Shown here: in pieces, positions 21,425-30,940 of the stretch
How positions within the stretch are numbered: position 1 is the first letter of the stretch
Layout of the letters: each line of letters begins with the position of its first letter
Source: Diplolepis rosae
Lineage: Eukaryota > Arthropoda > Insecta > Hymenoptera > Diplolepididae
Reading direction: 5' to 3'
Assembly: GCA_030998225.1 (NCBI GenBank)
Contig: JAPYXD010000308.1
Location: forward strand, 382,001 to 446,000
DNA length: 64,000 nt
The notes under the pieces: generated by a model
Told to the model about the DNA's origin: nothing
Database searches by the model: none
What the model saw: the letters and a program-made list of their open reading frames with translations, nothing else
Made by a program: the position numbers and the translations under genes

Positions 21425-23749
21425 ATGGGCAAGATAAAAGGTAGTAAGACGCCACGAGTATGTGGCTATTCAACGCGACATTTTCGGCGTATACTACGAA
21501 ACCGGATTAACGAGAACATGCGATCTATAATGGAGACAGAAAATCAACGTCTCATTGAAAATAGACGTGATCCTGCTGAAATAGAAAATAAAATATCAGT
21601 GATTAAGTTGCCTGATAACAGTTTTCCAGGGACAAATTCAAACTGTTTTGAAAAGCCAACAGAGGTTTCTGACAAATTTTCAGACACGGTGTGTCTGGAA
21701 GCAAGCATTACTTGTACATATGAGGACTCTAGCGAACACTTATGTGCTGAAAAACAATTTTTACATTCGGACCTTGACAGCGAGTGTTCTATATTTGATG
21801 ATGAATTTGTATGGGCAACACTGGAGGATAGCATTACAAATTCATACTCAGACGTTGATTGTGAAGCTTTAGAGGATGCTGTACAAGATGAAGTTGTCGG
21901 AAATGATTACTGTCATTTCGACCTGGAAAATGATCTAGAAAAACGGGAAAAGTTGAAGAAAGAGACTTTGAAAAGTTCGTTACGTTTCTGGGCGATAGCA
22001 TTTCGTGTTAGTTTAGCTGCGTTAACTGCGTTGCTCTTAATTTTAAGATGTTTCACACATGCAGATTTGCCATTAGATGGTCGAAGTTTACTGGGTACTC
22101 CTAAACACACCTTGATATTCGAAATAGGCGGCGGCCAATATTATCATTTCGAACTTAGAAAAGCACTTCAAGTAATTCTGCGAGATCATAAACGGAGAGG
22201 CAAGCAAACTGAACACGTCAAATTACTCGTGAATATTGATGGATTACCAATATTTAAGTCGACTGGTAAAAGTTTATGGCTTATTCTATGCTCAGACATA
22301 AACGGAAAAAAAGTATATCCTATCGGAGCTTTTTTTGGGAATAAAAAGCCCACGAATGCTAACGAGTTCCTAAAAAGTTTCGTTGAAGAAGCAATAGAAT
22401 TTAGTAAATATGGATTCATAGACAACAACGTGAAAGTACGAGTAACGTTTGAAGGCTTGATCTGCGATGCCCCTGCAAAATCTTTCGCATTGTTTTTAAA
22501 AGGCCATACTGGTTTTGACAGTTGCTCAAAGTGTCTGATTCAAGGTCAGTACATTCTAAAACAGATGCAACGGAAAAATAGCAAGCGATCCGGAAGGGTG
22601 TGTTTTCCAGGCATAGGGCCATTCAACTTGAAAAACGACGAAGACTTCGCGCGCAACGTTTATAATGATTTCGATGAGGAAACAATTTTAAAAGCAATTC
22701 CGAACTTTGGTGGTATTTCATCTGTACCCTTGGATTACATGCACCTCGTTTTACTAGGAGTTGTAAGGAAACTTATTAGTCTATGGCTGCTGGGTCCTTT
22801 AAAAGTACGGTTGAGTGCAATGCAAGTTAATAAAATCACTAAGAGGTTGCTGACTTTACGTTGGAGTATACCTAGTGAATTTGTAAGAAAACCAAGAACG
22901 CTACAAGAGTACAGATTTTGGAAAGTATCGGAATTCCGTACATTTCTACTCTATACTGGACCAGTTGTACTGAAAAACATACTGCCGGCAAAAATGTACT
23001 TTAATTTCATAATGTTGCATTCAGCGGTAACAATTTTAATCAGTGACACTCACCAACATGAAAAAAGTAATATAGATAGTGCCCACGAAAAGCTACAATA
23101 CTTTGTAAAAGATTTTGCAAAAATATACGGAAAAGAATACGTGTCTCATAATGTCCACAATTTACTTCATATGGCTGCAGATGTAAAGAAGTATGGACCA
23201 CTTGAGAGATACAGCTCCTTTCGTTTCGAAAACTACATGTCATCGATTAAAGCGATGTTAAGAAAAGGAGATAAGCCTTTAGAGCAAATAGCTCGCAGAT
23301 ATGAGGAAATAGAAGCAGCTGAAAAGCTGAATTATTCTTCACTCGTTCCTGAAAGAACTTTAAAGGAACCCCACAGCAAAGGGCCCTTAACAAACCAGTG
23401 TACTGACGTGAAGCAGCAATATAAAGTATTGAAAACCGAGTCCTACTCTATTAAGAGCAATAATTGCAACAAGGATAGCTGCATTCTTCTAAAAAATGAG
23501 ACTTTTATATCAGTTAAAAATATTGTACAATTAAACAATAACGATATTCGCTTCATTGGAACAAAATTTTCGCCAAGTGAAAGTTTGTACGAGGAACCAG
23601 ACTCAAGATTATTGAATATCCACATCATGAAGAACGATTCCGGCGCAACGTTTCATTCTCATTCTTTGGATGATGTAGCGGCTAAAGTGTGGCAAATGCC
23701 ATGTGGAAAAGGACGAATTTTAATTCCTCTACTGCACTCTTGCCACTAA
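21425..23749 (+). CDS. tnp2-like (EnSpm/CACTA) transposase, intact 774 aa
   Basis: Predicted DDE/RNase H-fold transposase that would cut and join the CCCAGATAG ends. The first about 175 residues are basic and then strongly acidic. A hydrophobic segment (FWAIAFRVSLAALTALLL, about 185-205) follows. The core shows VNIDGLPIFKS (about 268, first Asp), ICDAPAKSFALFLKGHTGF (about 346, second Asp), a Cys pair in DSCSKC, DYMHLVLLGVVRKL (about 437), and HNVHNLLHM then SSFRFENYMSSIKAMLR (about 575-608), where the Glu is the likely third acid. The CDAPA motif with the following GHxGxxxCxxC finger is the hallmark of this animal tnp2 group. Assignment of the acids is by motif only. The frame is single, complete and uninterrupted, so the element may be recently active. 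It starts at the first ATG after a likely 5'-UTR intron. Confidence 0.85.
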   Translation: MGKIKGSKTPRVCGYSTRHFRRILRNRINENMRSIMETENQRLIENRRDPAEIENKISVIKLPDNSFPGTNSNCFEKPTEVSDKFSDTVCLEASITCTYEDSSEHLCAEKQFLHSDLDSECSIFDDEFVWATLEDSITNSYSDVDCEALEDAVQDEVVGNDYCHFDLENDLEKREKLKKETLKSSLRFWAIAFRVSLAALTALLLILRCFTHADLPLDGRSLLGTPKHTLIFEIGGGQYYHFELRKALQVILRDHKRRGKQTEHVKLLVNIDGLPIFKSTGKSLWLILCSDINGKKVYPIGAFFGNKKPTNANEFLKSFVEEAIEFSKYGFIDNNVKVRVTFEGLICDAPAKSFALFLKGHTGFDSCSKCLIQGQYILKQMQRKNSKRSGRVCFPGIGPFNLKNDEDFARNVYNDFDEETILKAIPNFGGISSVPLDYMHLVLLGVVRKLISLWLLGPLKVRLSAMQVNKITKRLLTLRWSIPSEFVRKPRTLQEYRFWKVSEFRTFLLYTGPVVLKNILPAKMYFNFIMLHSAVTILISDTHQHEKSNIDSAHEKLQYFVKDFAKIYGKEYVSHNVHNLLHMAADVKKYGPLERYSSFRFENYMSSIKAMLRKGDKPLEQIARRYEEIEAAEKLNYSSLVPERTLKEPHSKGPLTNQCTDVKQQYKVLKTESYSIKSNNCNKDSCILLKNETFISVKNIVQLNNNDIRFIGTKFSPSESLYEEPDSRLLNIHIMKNDSGATFHSHSLDDVAAKVWQMPCGKGRILIPLLHSCH

Positions 23750-24169
23750 TTGGCCAAGTTCTAGAAACTTCTTCACTTGAAAACTCCGGTAGGTTGGATA
23801 TCTTATCTTTTTAAAATTCTTTCAGATATTTTAAATACTTTTCATTGAATTTTAATATTTTATTATAATTCTTTGAACTGTTTGAAAATTTTTAAATAAA
23901 ATTAATATTTAAAGGCTTCTCAAGCTTAAAAGAGGTTTATCATTTATCATCAGATTATCGGCGCCAGCACAGCCGCAATTTTGCTCTGATCGATTAGCAT
24001 AGTTATCACTTCACTTTTGGCCTATTCTGTAACAGTACTCGTAATCTGTTGGTTCATCTTTGGACTTGGTGTTGGTCTCATTAAGAAAAATCAAGTTTAC
24101 ACTAATAAAATAATGTTAGCAGATGATTTTTTTCCGAAAGGTACCGTTCATAACTTTTACATTAAAACA

Positions 24170-24678
24170 TAGAATAAAAAAGAGAAAACAGGCAAACACT
24201 AATCATAACAAAGTTAATAACTGTACCGAATGAAATAAAATTTTACTTACCTGTACATTATTTAGTGGTCTTCATTCCTTTCACTATCCTAATAGTTTAA
24301 ATAATAATATACAATATATTTAAATGAGAATGTTTAATATATATGTATGTATTGTTTTTTTTTCTTCCGGGAATAATGTTCGTAAATATTCCCAGAATAT
24401 TTCTGATTAATGTATCACGAATATTCCCTGCGGATTTTCCCTCAGTATTGCTGCTGAATCATCCTGGAAGATGTCATAAGACTATTGTCGGAACATTCTC
24501 ATTACATCTTCCATCAAGGTTCTCGAGGAATAATCCACGAACCTTTCAATGGAATAGTCCCTGACGGGCGGACATTTTCTTTATTCCCAGGACCTTCCAG
24601 GAACCTTCCTGTGGAATATTCCGATCCTTCCGTCGGAAACTTCCTGGAAGGTTCTGGGAATATTTGGTGCTATCTGGG
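24170..24678. repeat. Right terminal inverted repeat of the CACTA-like element
   Basis: Inverted partner of 15,689-16,198. The outer part, with GGTGCTATCTGGG, the GGAATATTCCGAT block and the TTCCAGGAAC block, is the best conserved. Confidence 0.8.
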
Positions 24679-24680
24679 CA

Positions 24681-27015
24681 AACTCTCCTCATTCTCGCAG
24701 CTCTAGCTCTTCCACGAATTCCGGCATCAGTAATCTTTTTGTAAAGGCAATCTGCAATAAAAAATTTATTCTATAATTACACATTCAATTTGAATGTCCC
24801 AATTTGAAATCTATTTCTCTTTTGTTAAACATAATTTTATGAGTTTAAGTTTAAAGTACATTTTCATAGCTCGCCGAAAAGTCGCTATTATAAAAAAAAA
24901 CCATTTGTATTTTATTTACAATTAATTTCACAGAAAATTATAAAATTTGTGCCCTTTTTTGGTATAGTCCCTCAATTAACATCTTTTTTCTTACCCTTTA
25001 ATAGATCATATTTTTTTGGAGTCAATTCAGTTCGAAGAGAATTTGGTGAACAATTTTCTGCATCCTGATTAAGTCGCTTCACTTGTAAACATTTGTTTTC
25101 AGTACTTCTCTGTCCCAAATAACTTCAGCCAAATCCCTTACAAATTTGGAATCATTTTTCGCCAATATTGTCTCCCAAATGTCTATATGTATTGATGTAT
25201 TTTCCCCAAGGTACACCTGTAATTCACAACGAAAAAATGATTGCTTATAATGTTGTATTAGACATTTATCAACATATTAAACCTTTGCAATTTATTTTGC
25301 CCCCGTGAATTATCAGGATATTTATCAGTGTACTTCATAGTTTAGACAGACCTAAAAAGAAACTCTTCCGTGTTAGACTAGGTTTGAATTGTGGACTTTT
25401 TTAGCATCCCCGTTTTCATATAAATGTCATAGTGTTTCATTTTAATCATATTACATTTGCATTCTTTTACTTTAAATCTACACGGAGAAACTCTTCATTG
25501 AAAAATTTAGTATTATTATATTTATTTTTACTAAAAGTCAATAGGAAACGAGGATATAACGTCACTTTTTTAGAAATTACTATTTTGAATATTAAACCAT
25601 GGAGTTACTAATAATATTGGAGAAAATTGTAATCTAATTGTACTTATGCCTAAAAACAAAAGCAAATTTTATTACTTGAAAAAGTAAAATCGTAATCGAC
25701 ACATCGAACGAATTATATTGAAGTAAACCCAATAAATGTTTCATTAATTGCTAAAAAAGAATGTTAAGTTTAAAAAAGACAATAGTAAAGTCACATCGTG
25801 GGAAGTTTAATTTTTTTGCAATATTTCTATATTAGGTTAAAAAAAATATATCAATTAGAATTATTAACAATAAAAGGTATTAGTCGCTTCACAAATTAAT
25901 GAGAAACATGAAGAAATGACTGCAATTAAAAAGAATGTCCTCTTTGATACCAATTCTTGTACTAGAAAAGAAAAATCTATCCAAATCTATCCAAAATATA
26001 ATGACGTCATGTACATACATTTGAGACAGGAAAAATTTAAAATTTTAAGAAAATTTCATAATTTTAAGAAATATGCAGATTTATTGGACAAAAATTCTGA
26101 ATCTACAAACAGCGATACTGTTATACTAATTCAATGTATAAGTTCATTAATTTTTTCCCTGAATGTAGTATAAACCACACCTCTAAACACATTGTTTAAA
26201 TTAATTTTTAAATGCTGCTTACCAAACTTATAGTTCGAAGGATGTTAAATGTGATAAACAATTCGTTTTATTTTTTAGTATAGGTTACTTCGGGGGTGAT
26301 GATTCATGAGAGGATTTAAAAATCAAGGACATTTCTTAATACTTAAATTTATAATTTATAAATGTTCAATCATGTGAATTTATAATTCTTAATCTTTTAT
26401 TCTTTCCATTTTAAATTGTTGATTTCGGGCAATAAATGAAATAACTCATTATTATTTTTTATCTTCGTACGTTCAAATTGAATACTTTTTTCATTATCCG
26501 CTTCATTTAGAGTGAAAGCAGTATAAAAGTAATAGTTAAAAGACTAGACTAATATGTGAATAAAATATAGTCCAACATTTATAATTTGATATTTTTACGT
26601 TTTAAAACCATTATAAAAAAAGACTGCAAGATATAATGCGTTACAATTTTCAAAATTAGATATAACTGCAGAGAATTGTTTCTTTAGAAATTAAATTCCC
26701 GGTTTTCCAGATTTTTTTGATATTTCGAAAATTCTCGGTCATTTCCCATATTTTCCAAGATTTTCGGACAAATAAACAACCTGTATCTATTTCTCTTAAC
26801 AATAAAAAAAAAACTACGAATTGTAAATACAATTTTCAATTGAAAAATTGCACGAAGTAATTTTCTTTCTCTTACTTTCTTTCCTTTCGATTTTAATGTA
26901 GCCGCTTGACCGGTGGCCTGTTGTTTGAGATCTGATACGCTAAAACTGATGTTCCTTTTGTTGGGATATTTAATCCTAGTTACCTTCTTCTGAGCTTGTA
27001 TATCAGCCTTGCTCG
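24681..27015 (-). pseudogene. BEN-domain gene of the outer element (last three exons, damaged)
   Basis: Exons (minus) are 27,015-26,876, 25,216-24,995 and 24,751-24,681, the last continuing at 15,688-15,638 beyond the CACTA-like insertion. Acceptors (TTGTAG, ATTACAG, ATTGCAG) and donors (GTAAGAG, GTAAGA) are present and phases agree. The first exon is basic (KYPNKRNISFSVSDL). The second has the BEN pattern VYLGENTSIHIDIWE, DSKFVRDLAEVIWDREVL and, one base out of frame, TELTPKKYDLLKG. The third holds CLYKKITDAGIRGRARAARM. BEN domains bind DNA in chromatin regulators and also occur in some viruses and transposons (family knowledge). The frameshift near NVY (TGA at about 25,081) is also in the inverted copy. 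No upstream start exon was recognised. The rest of the centre (25,393-26,875) shows no other gene. Confidence 0.7.
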
Positions 27016-27041
27016 CTACAATTTTTATTCAAAAATTTATT

Positions 27042-28470
27042 ACAATTCAAACCTAGTCTAACACGGAAGAGTTTCTTTTTAGGTCTGTCTAAACTGTGAA
27101 GTACACTGATAAATATCCTGATAATTCACGGGGGCAAAATAAGTTGCAAAGGTTTAATATGTTGATAAATGTCTAATACAACATTATAAGCAATCGTTTT
27201 TTCGTTGTGAATTACAGGTGTACCTTGGGGAAAATACATCAATACATATAGACATTTGGGAGACAATGTTGGCGAAAAATGATTCCAAATTTGTAAGGGA
27301 TTTGGCTGAAGTTATTTGGGACAGAGAAGTACTGAAAACAAATGTTTATAAGTGAAGCGACTTAATCAGGATGCAGAAAATTGTTCACCAAATTCTCATC
27401 GAACTGAATTGACTCCAAAAAAATATGACCTATTAAAGGGTAGGAAAAAAGATGTTAATTGAGGGACTATACCAAAAAAGGGCACAAATTTTATAATTTT
27501 CTGTGAAATTAATTGTAAATAAAATACAAATGGTTTTTTTTTTATAATAGCGACTTTTCGGCGAGCTATGAAAATGTACTTTAAACTTAAACTCATAAAA
27601 TTATGTTTAACAAAAGAGAAATAGATTTCAAATTGGGACATTCAAATTGAATGTGTAATTATAGAATAAATTTTTTATTGCAGATTGCCTTTACAAAAAG
27701 ATTACTGATGCCGGAATTCGTGGAAGAGCTAGAGCTGCGAGAATGAGGAGAGTTTGGCAATATTTGTCCAAGAAGATATACTATGTTCGCAATAACAATA
27801 AGTGATCATAGATTCACGGAACGTTCTGAGTACCTCTACACCGTAACATTTAACATCGTATGATCAATAACCTAGAATTCAAATTGAAACGTCAAATCAA
27901 ATCCGATTAGTCTTGACGATCTTAAAAGATTCTGGTGCTGTAGCCGATGCTTTAGTTATTTATTACTGTGTGAATTCCATATTTTTCAAGCTTATCACTT
28001 TTATTTGTAAAAAAAAGTCTGTCGATTCTATAGTTCCTATTACTTATTATTCTGTGCTTTAATGCTAAAATTAATTGACCAAAGTATTTCGGAAGTAAAT
28101 AAGTTAAGTTTTCTAATAGAAATATTACAATTATATCTCAAATTAAATTATTATGCAGTCTAGTTAGCCCGTTGGTTCTTCGATTTATATATACATTCTT
28201 TATGTTTCTTATAGTTGTGTATGACTATTTATGTCTATTATTTAATTTCGAAATATGAAATTGTTTAAACCTATAACGATCCGGTGTTTTATTTAGCAAC
28301 AACGTCGTATAAAAGGACGTACCAAAGGACGTACAAAAGGATGTCTTTTTGTATCCCAATTTGGCATTTCCTTTTGTACGGAATTTTGTGCGTACTTTGG
28401 TACGTCCCTTTGGACGTACTTTTATACGTCCTTTTATACGTCCTTTTGTACGTCCGCATTTTCAAGTGGG
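27042..28470. repeat. Right arm of the BEN-carrying element, uninterrupted
   Basis: 1,429-bp inverted copy of the left arm, and the reference for reading the empty sites of both insertions. It includes copies of the last two BEN exons on the plus strand and the terminal GACGTAC array (28,305-28,457). Confidence 0.85.
27218..27805 (+). pseudogene. Inverted duplicate of the last two BEN exons
   Basis: Exon copies 27,218-27,439 and 27,684-27,805 match 25,216-24,995 and 24,751-24,681 plus 15,688-15,638 almost perfectly, including the same one-base frameshift. The last exon is uncut here and ends VWQYLSKKIYYVRNNNK with TGA. There is no copy of the first basic exon on this strand, so this is a 3' fragment made when the arm was duplicated, not a gene. 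Confidence 0.75.
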
Positions 28471-28599
28471 AATGCATCGAATCTCGTCCCAAAAACAGCG
28501 CCTCAGCCCTTAGCTACACAATCTATTATATTTACTCGTGTGATTGTTGACCTCGCTTTGCTCGAACATCAAACATCACACTCGATAAATAAACTTTCA

Positions 28600-28930
28600 T
28601 TTCCCAAGGTGCACAATATGTTTTGTGTCCAAACGGGCGGAAAAAGTCGCATTGCATGCTTGCGCGTAGAGCAGCATGCAGCCAATTGCGCCTCGGCGAC
28701 GCAATCGGGCGAAATGTTCATACCGCCCGACACTTGACTGCCCGCGGCTAACTACGTGCTAGCACGCAATGCGACCTTTTCCACCAATTTGTACACAAAA
28801 CGTCGTGTATACCTCGAGCGACATGGTGGCGATGTGACTCGTGTGAATACCGCCCTTGCTACGCTCGGGCGGGTACACTTCGCACTCGTCACAATCTACT
28901 AATTTGTCTTGCATACGCGGAGGCTACTCA
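28600..28930. repeat. GC-rich imperfect inverted repeat
   Basis: GTGCACAATATGTTTTGTGTCCAAA and GTCGCATTGCATGC on the left are mirrored loosely by GCACGCAATGCGACCTTTT and TTTGTACACAAAACGTCGTGTAT on the right. A CGCTCGGGCGG-rich tail follows. It stands out against AT-rich flanks and is probably a decayed MITE. 28,931-29,239 shows nothing. Confidence 0.4.
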
Positions 28931-29239
28931 AACCGTAGTACACGAATGTATCTCTTTTTTATTTTTATTGTGGACTCCTTGTCTTCCTACTCTCGGTTGA
29001 GAGTGCCTTATTTCAACCAAGTTTTCTTGCCATTAATTTTTGTGTGATAGGGTAATGAATTTATAAAATAAAATTCAAGATGAATTTATAGTTAAAAAAT
29101 TTCCAATTGAAATACAAATTGATTTTATTTTTGATGCCTGGATTTTGTTTAAATAATAGTTACAATGGAAGAGCTAAAATTAAGAGCGATACAGACTCAC
29201 CGTTAGAACGGACAAATTAAAAAAATGAAAACGGAAAAA

Positions 29240-29330
29240 TCGATGACCCAGGCTCGAATCCCGGCACAGTTGAAAGTGTCTCTTTTTCCTCAGAAAAATT
29301 TTAAATTATTTGAAAAAAAATATCTCGGTT
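29240..29330 (+). repeat. tRNA-derived SINE fragment
   Basis: GACCCAGGCTCGAATCCCGGCACAG is a B-box region, followed by GTCTCTTTTTCCTCAGAAAAATTTTAAATT. It matches the bodies of the copies near 34.2-34.6 kb. The A-box half is missing. Confidence 0.6.
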
Positions 29331-29660
29331 CCATCCAGAATTCTTTTGACTTGACTGGGCCTTATGTTCTTCTTTTTGCTAATCATGACTTGAAGAGTGA
29401 CTCAAGAAAACCCCTTCATCATTTTGAAGATCGACGAAACGGATTAAGAAGCCCGTAAGACTGCGATTCGTAGTCTCGTATTGGCGGTTCCTTAGTAGGA
29501 AATTTTGATTATTTAGAATTATATGTGGAGCGTGCTGACCAGGAATTTGGAAATAATGGATGCTTAATTACTTGGTAGCCTTAATTACTTTCATGTTTAT
29601 TGTCAAACGAAAATTTTGTCCTCTTTCTGCTACGTGATCGTTTTTCAATTTGTAGAAATA

Positions 29661-30933
29661 ACACGTGGATCAATAAGTCCAGGGACTAACTAGGAAAAAC
29701 ACATTTTTTTGGCAAAACTCAACTTTATTAATCAACATAGTTTCCTTCCAAAGCAATACAATCAGTCCAGCGCTTCTCTAACATTTCAATACCTTTCTTG
29801 TAGAACGATTTATCTTTGACCTCGAAATAAGCGTTCGTTTCGGTGATGACTTCCTCGTTGGAGTAGAATCTTTTTCCTTGGAGCATTTTTTGAGGTCTGC
29901 AAACAGGTAGTAGTCGCTGGGGGCCGGATCCGGTGAATATGGTGGGTGTGGAAGCAATTCGAAGCTTAATTCATTCAATTTCGCCATGGTAGCGAGCGAC
30001 TTGTGACACGGCGCATTGCCTTGGTGAAAGAGAACTTTTTTCTTCTTCATTTGGAGCCGTTTCTCACCGATTTCGTTCTTCAAACGCATCAATTGGCCAA
30101 TGTAACGTTCGCTGTTGATAGTCTTACCTTTTTCAAGGTAGTCGATGAAAAAAACTCCATGAGCATCCCAAAATACTGAGGCCATAACCTTACCGGCCCA
30201 CATTTGCGTTTTTGGCCGCTTTGGACGCTTCTCACCGACTGCAGTCCACTCGGCTGACGACCGCTTTGACTTTGGAGTGTAGTGATGGTCACATACCGAC
30301 GCAAAAACTTCGGTTTATTTCGGCGAAACAACTCCAAACAGCGCTCGGAATCAACGACACGTTGTCGTTTTTGATCCACCGTGAGCAAACGCGGCACCCA
30401 CTTTGACAACAGCTTCCTCATAGACAAATGTTCATGCAAAATAGCGTACACACTGCCGTATGATATCTTTAAGGTGTCAGCTATCTCACGCAATTTTAAT
30501 TTACGGTTTTCGAAACCGATTTGGTGGACTTTTTTGATGATTTCCGGTGTAACTACCTCATTTGGCCGGCTTGAGCGTTCAGCATCTTCAGTGTCTGTAC
30601 GACCACGTTAAAACTCAGCAAACTACCGACAAAAAGTTGTTTTTGATGGAGCAGAGTCCCCGTAGCACTTTTCAAGCCATTGCTGAGCTTGCACTGTGTT
30701 TTTTTTCATCAAAAAGCAATGGTAAATCAACACACGAAATTGTTTCGAATCCATTGTTTTGAGAATATCATGACTAGCGTCACTTAAATCACTGTAACTC
30801 GTGGACCAAACATCAGAATGTCATGAAATTTTGACAGGTATCTTTTGAAGGTTGGTACTCATGAAAAATCATACAGAACTTTTGTTGGCAACGCCATCTA
30901 TGTGTCAGTCCCGGGACTTATTGATCCACGTGT
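29661..30933 (-). mobile_element. mariner element, inactive
   Basis: Inverted ends ACACGTGGATCAATAAGTCC (29,661) and GGACTTATTGATCCACGTGT (to 30,933) are flanked by TA at 29,659-29,660 and 30,934-30,935. The length of 1,273 bp is normal for mariner. One transposase gene lies on the minus strand. Confidence 0.92.
29728..30754 (-). pseudogene. mariner transposase remnant
   Basis: The frame can be followed from MDSKQFRVLIYHCF (ATG 30,754) through an HTH region (REIADTLKISYGSVYAIL) to WAGKVMASVFWDAHGV, PPYSPDPAPSDYYLF and a last GNYVD stop at 29,728. Damage includes stops near residues 45-50 and a deletion at about 30,285 that removes the DETW block with the first catalytic Asp and shifts frame. 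In the second catalytic site HQGNAPCHKS, the usual Asp is Gly. A further shift lies near 29,840. Only the third Asp (APSD) remains, so no activity is expected. Confidence 0.88.
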
Positions 30934-30940
30934 TACTTAA

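Larger units (their letters stand above)
15689..24678 (+). mobile_element. CACTA-like (EnSpm) DNA transposon, apparently complete, 8,990 bp
   Basis: The ends read CCCAGATAGCACC (15,689) and GGTGCTATCTGGG (to 24,678), flanked by CA at 15,687-15,688 and 24,679-24,680. The matching arm at 27,750 reads straight through TTTGGCAATATTTG with CA once, so this is a 2-bp target duplication. Terminal inverted repeats are about 500 bp. Inside are two divergent genes with intact frames, a tnp2-like transposase (plus) and a ten-exon DUF4806 protein (minus). The introns of the latter hold younger MITEs. Confidence 0.85.
10669..28470. mobile_element. Long inverted-repeat DNA transposon carrying a BEN-domain gene, interrupted twice
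   Basis: Outer ends read CCCACTTGAAAA (10,669) and TTTTCAAGTGGG (to 28,470), flanked on both sides by AA, a 2-bp target duplication. The right arm is 27,042-28,470 (1,429 bp). The left arm is the same sequence inverted, now in three pieces: 10,669-11,201, 15,366-15,688 and 24,679-25,392. The Penelope-like element and the CACTA-like element separate these pieces. Relative to the right arm the left arm also has about 120 extra bases at 10,850-10,968. The unique centre is 25,393-27,041. Without insertions the element is about 4.6 kb. It encodes no transposase but holds BEN-domain exons. CCC ends and a 2-bp duplication match the inner CACTA-like element, so mobilisation by a related transposase is a reasonable inference. 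Confidence 0.8.

Noticed and set aside
25916..26173. 85-residue plus frame in the centre of the BEN element
   Set aside because: No motif, lies opposite to the BEN gene's intron, AT-driven composition.
28600..28930. GC-rich island as a promoter or CpG island
   Set aside because: Imperfect inverted repeat structure and no adjacent gene. A decayed MITE explains it better.
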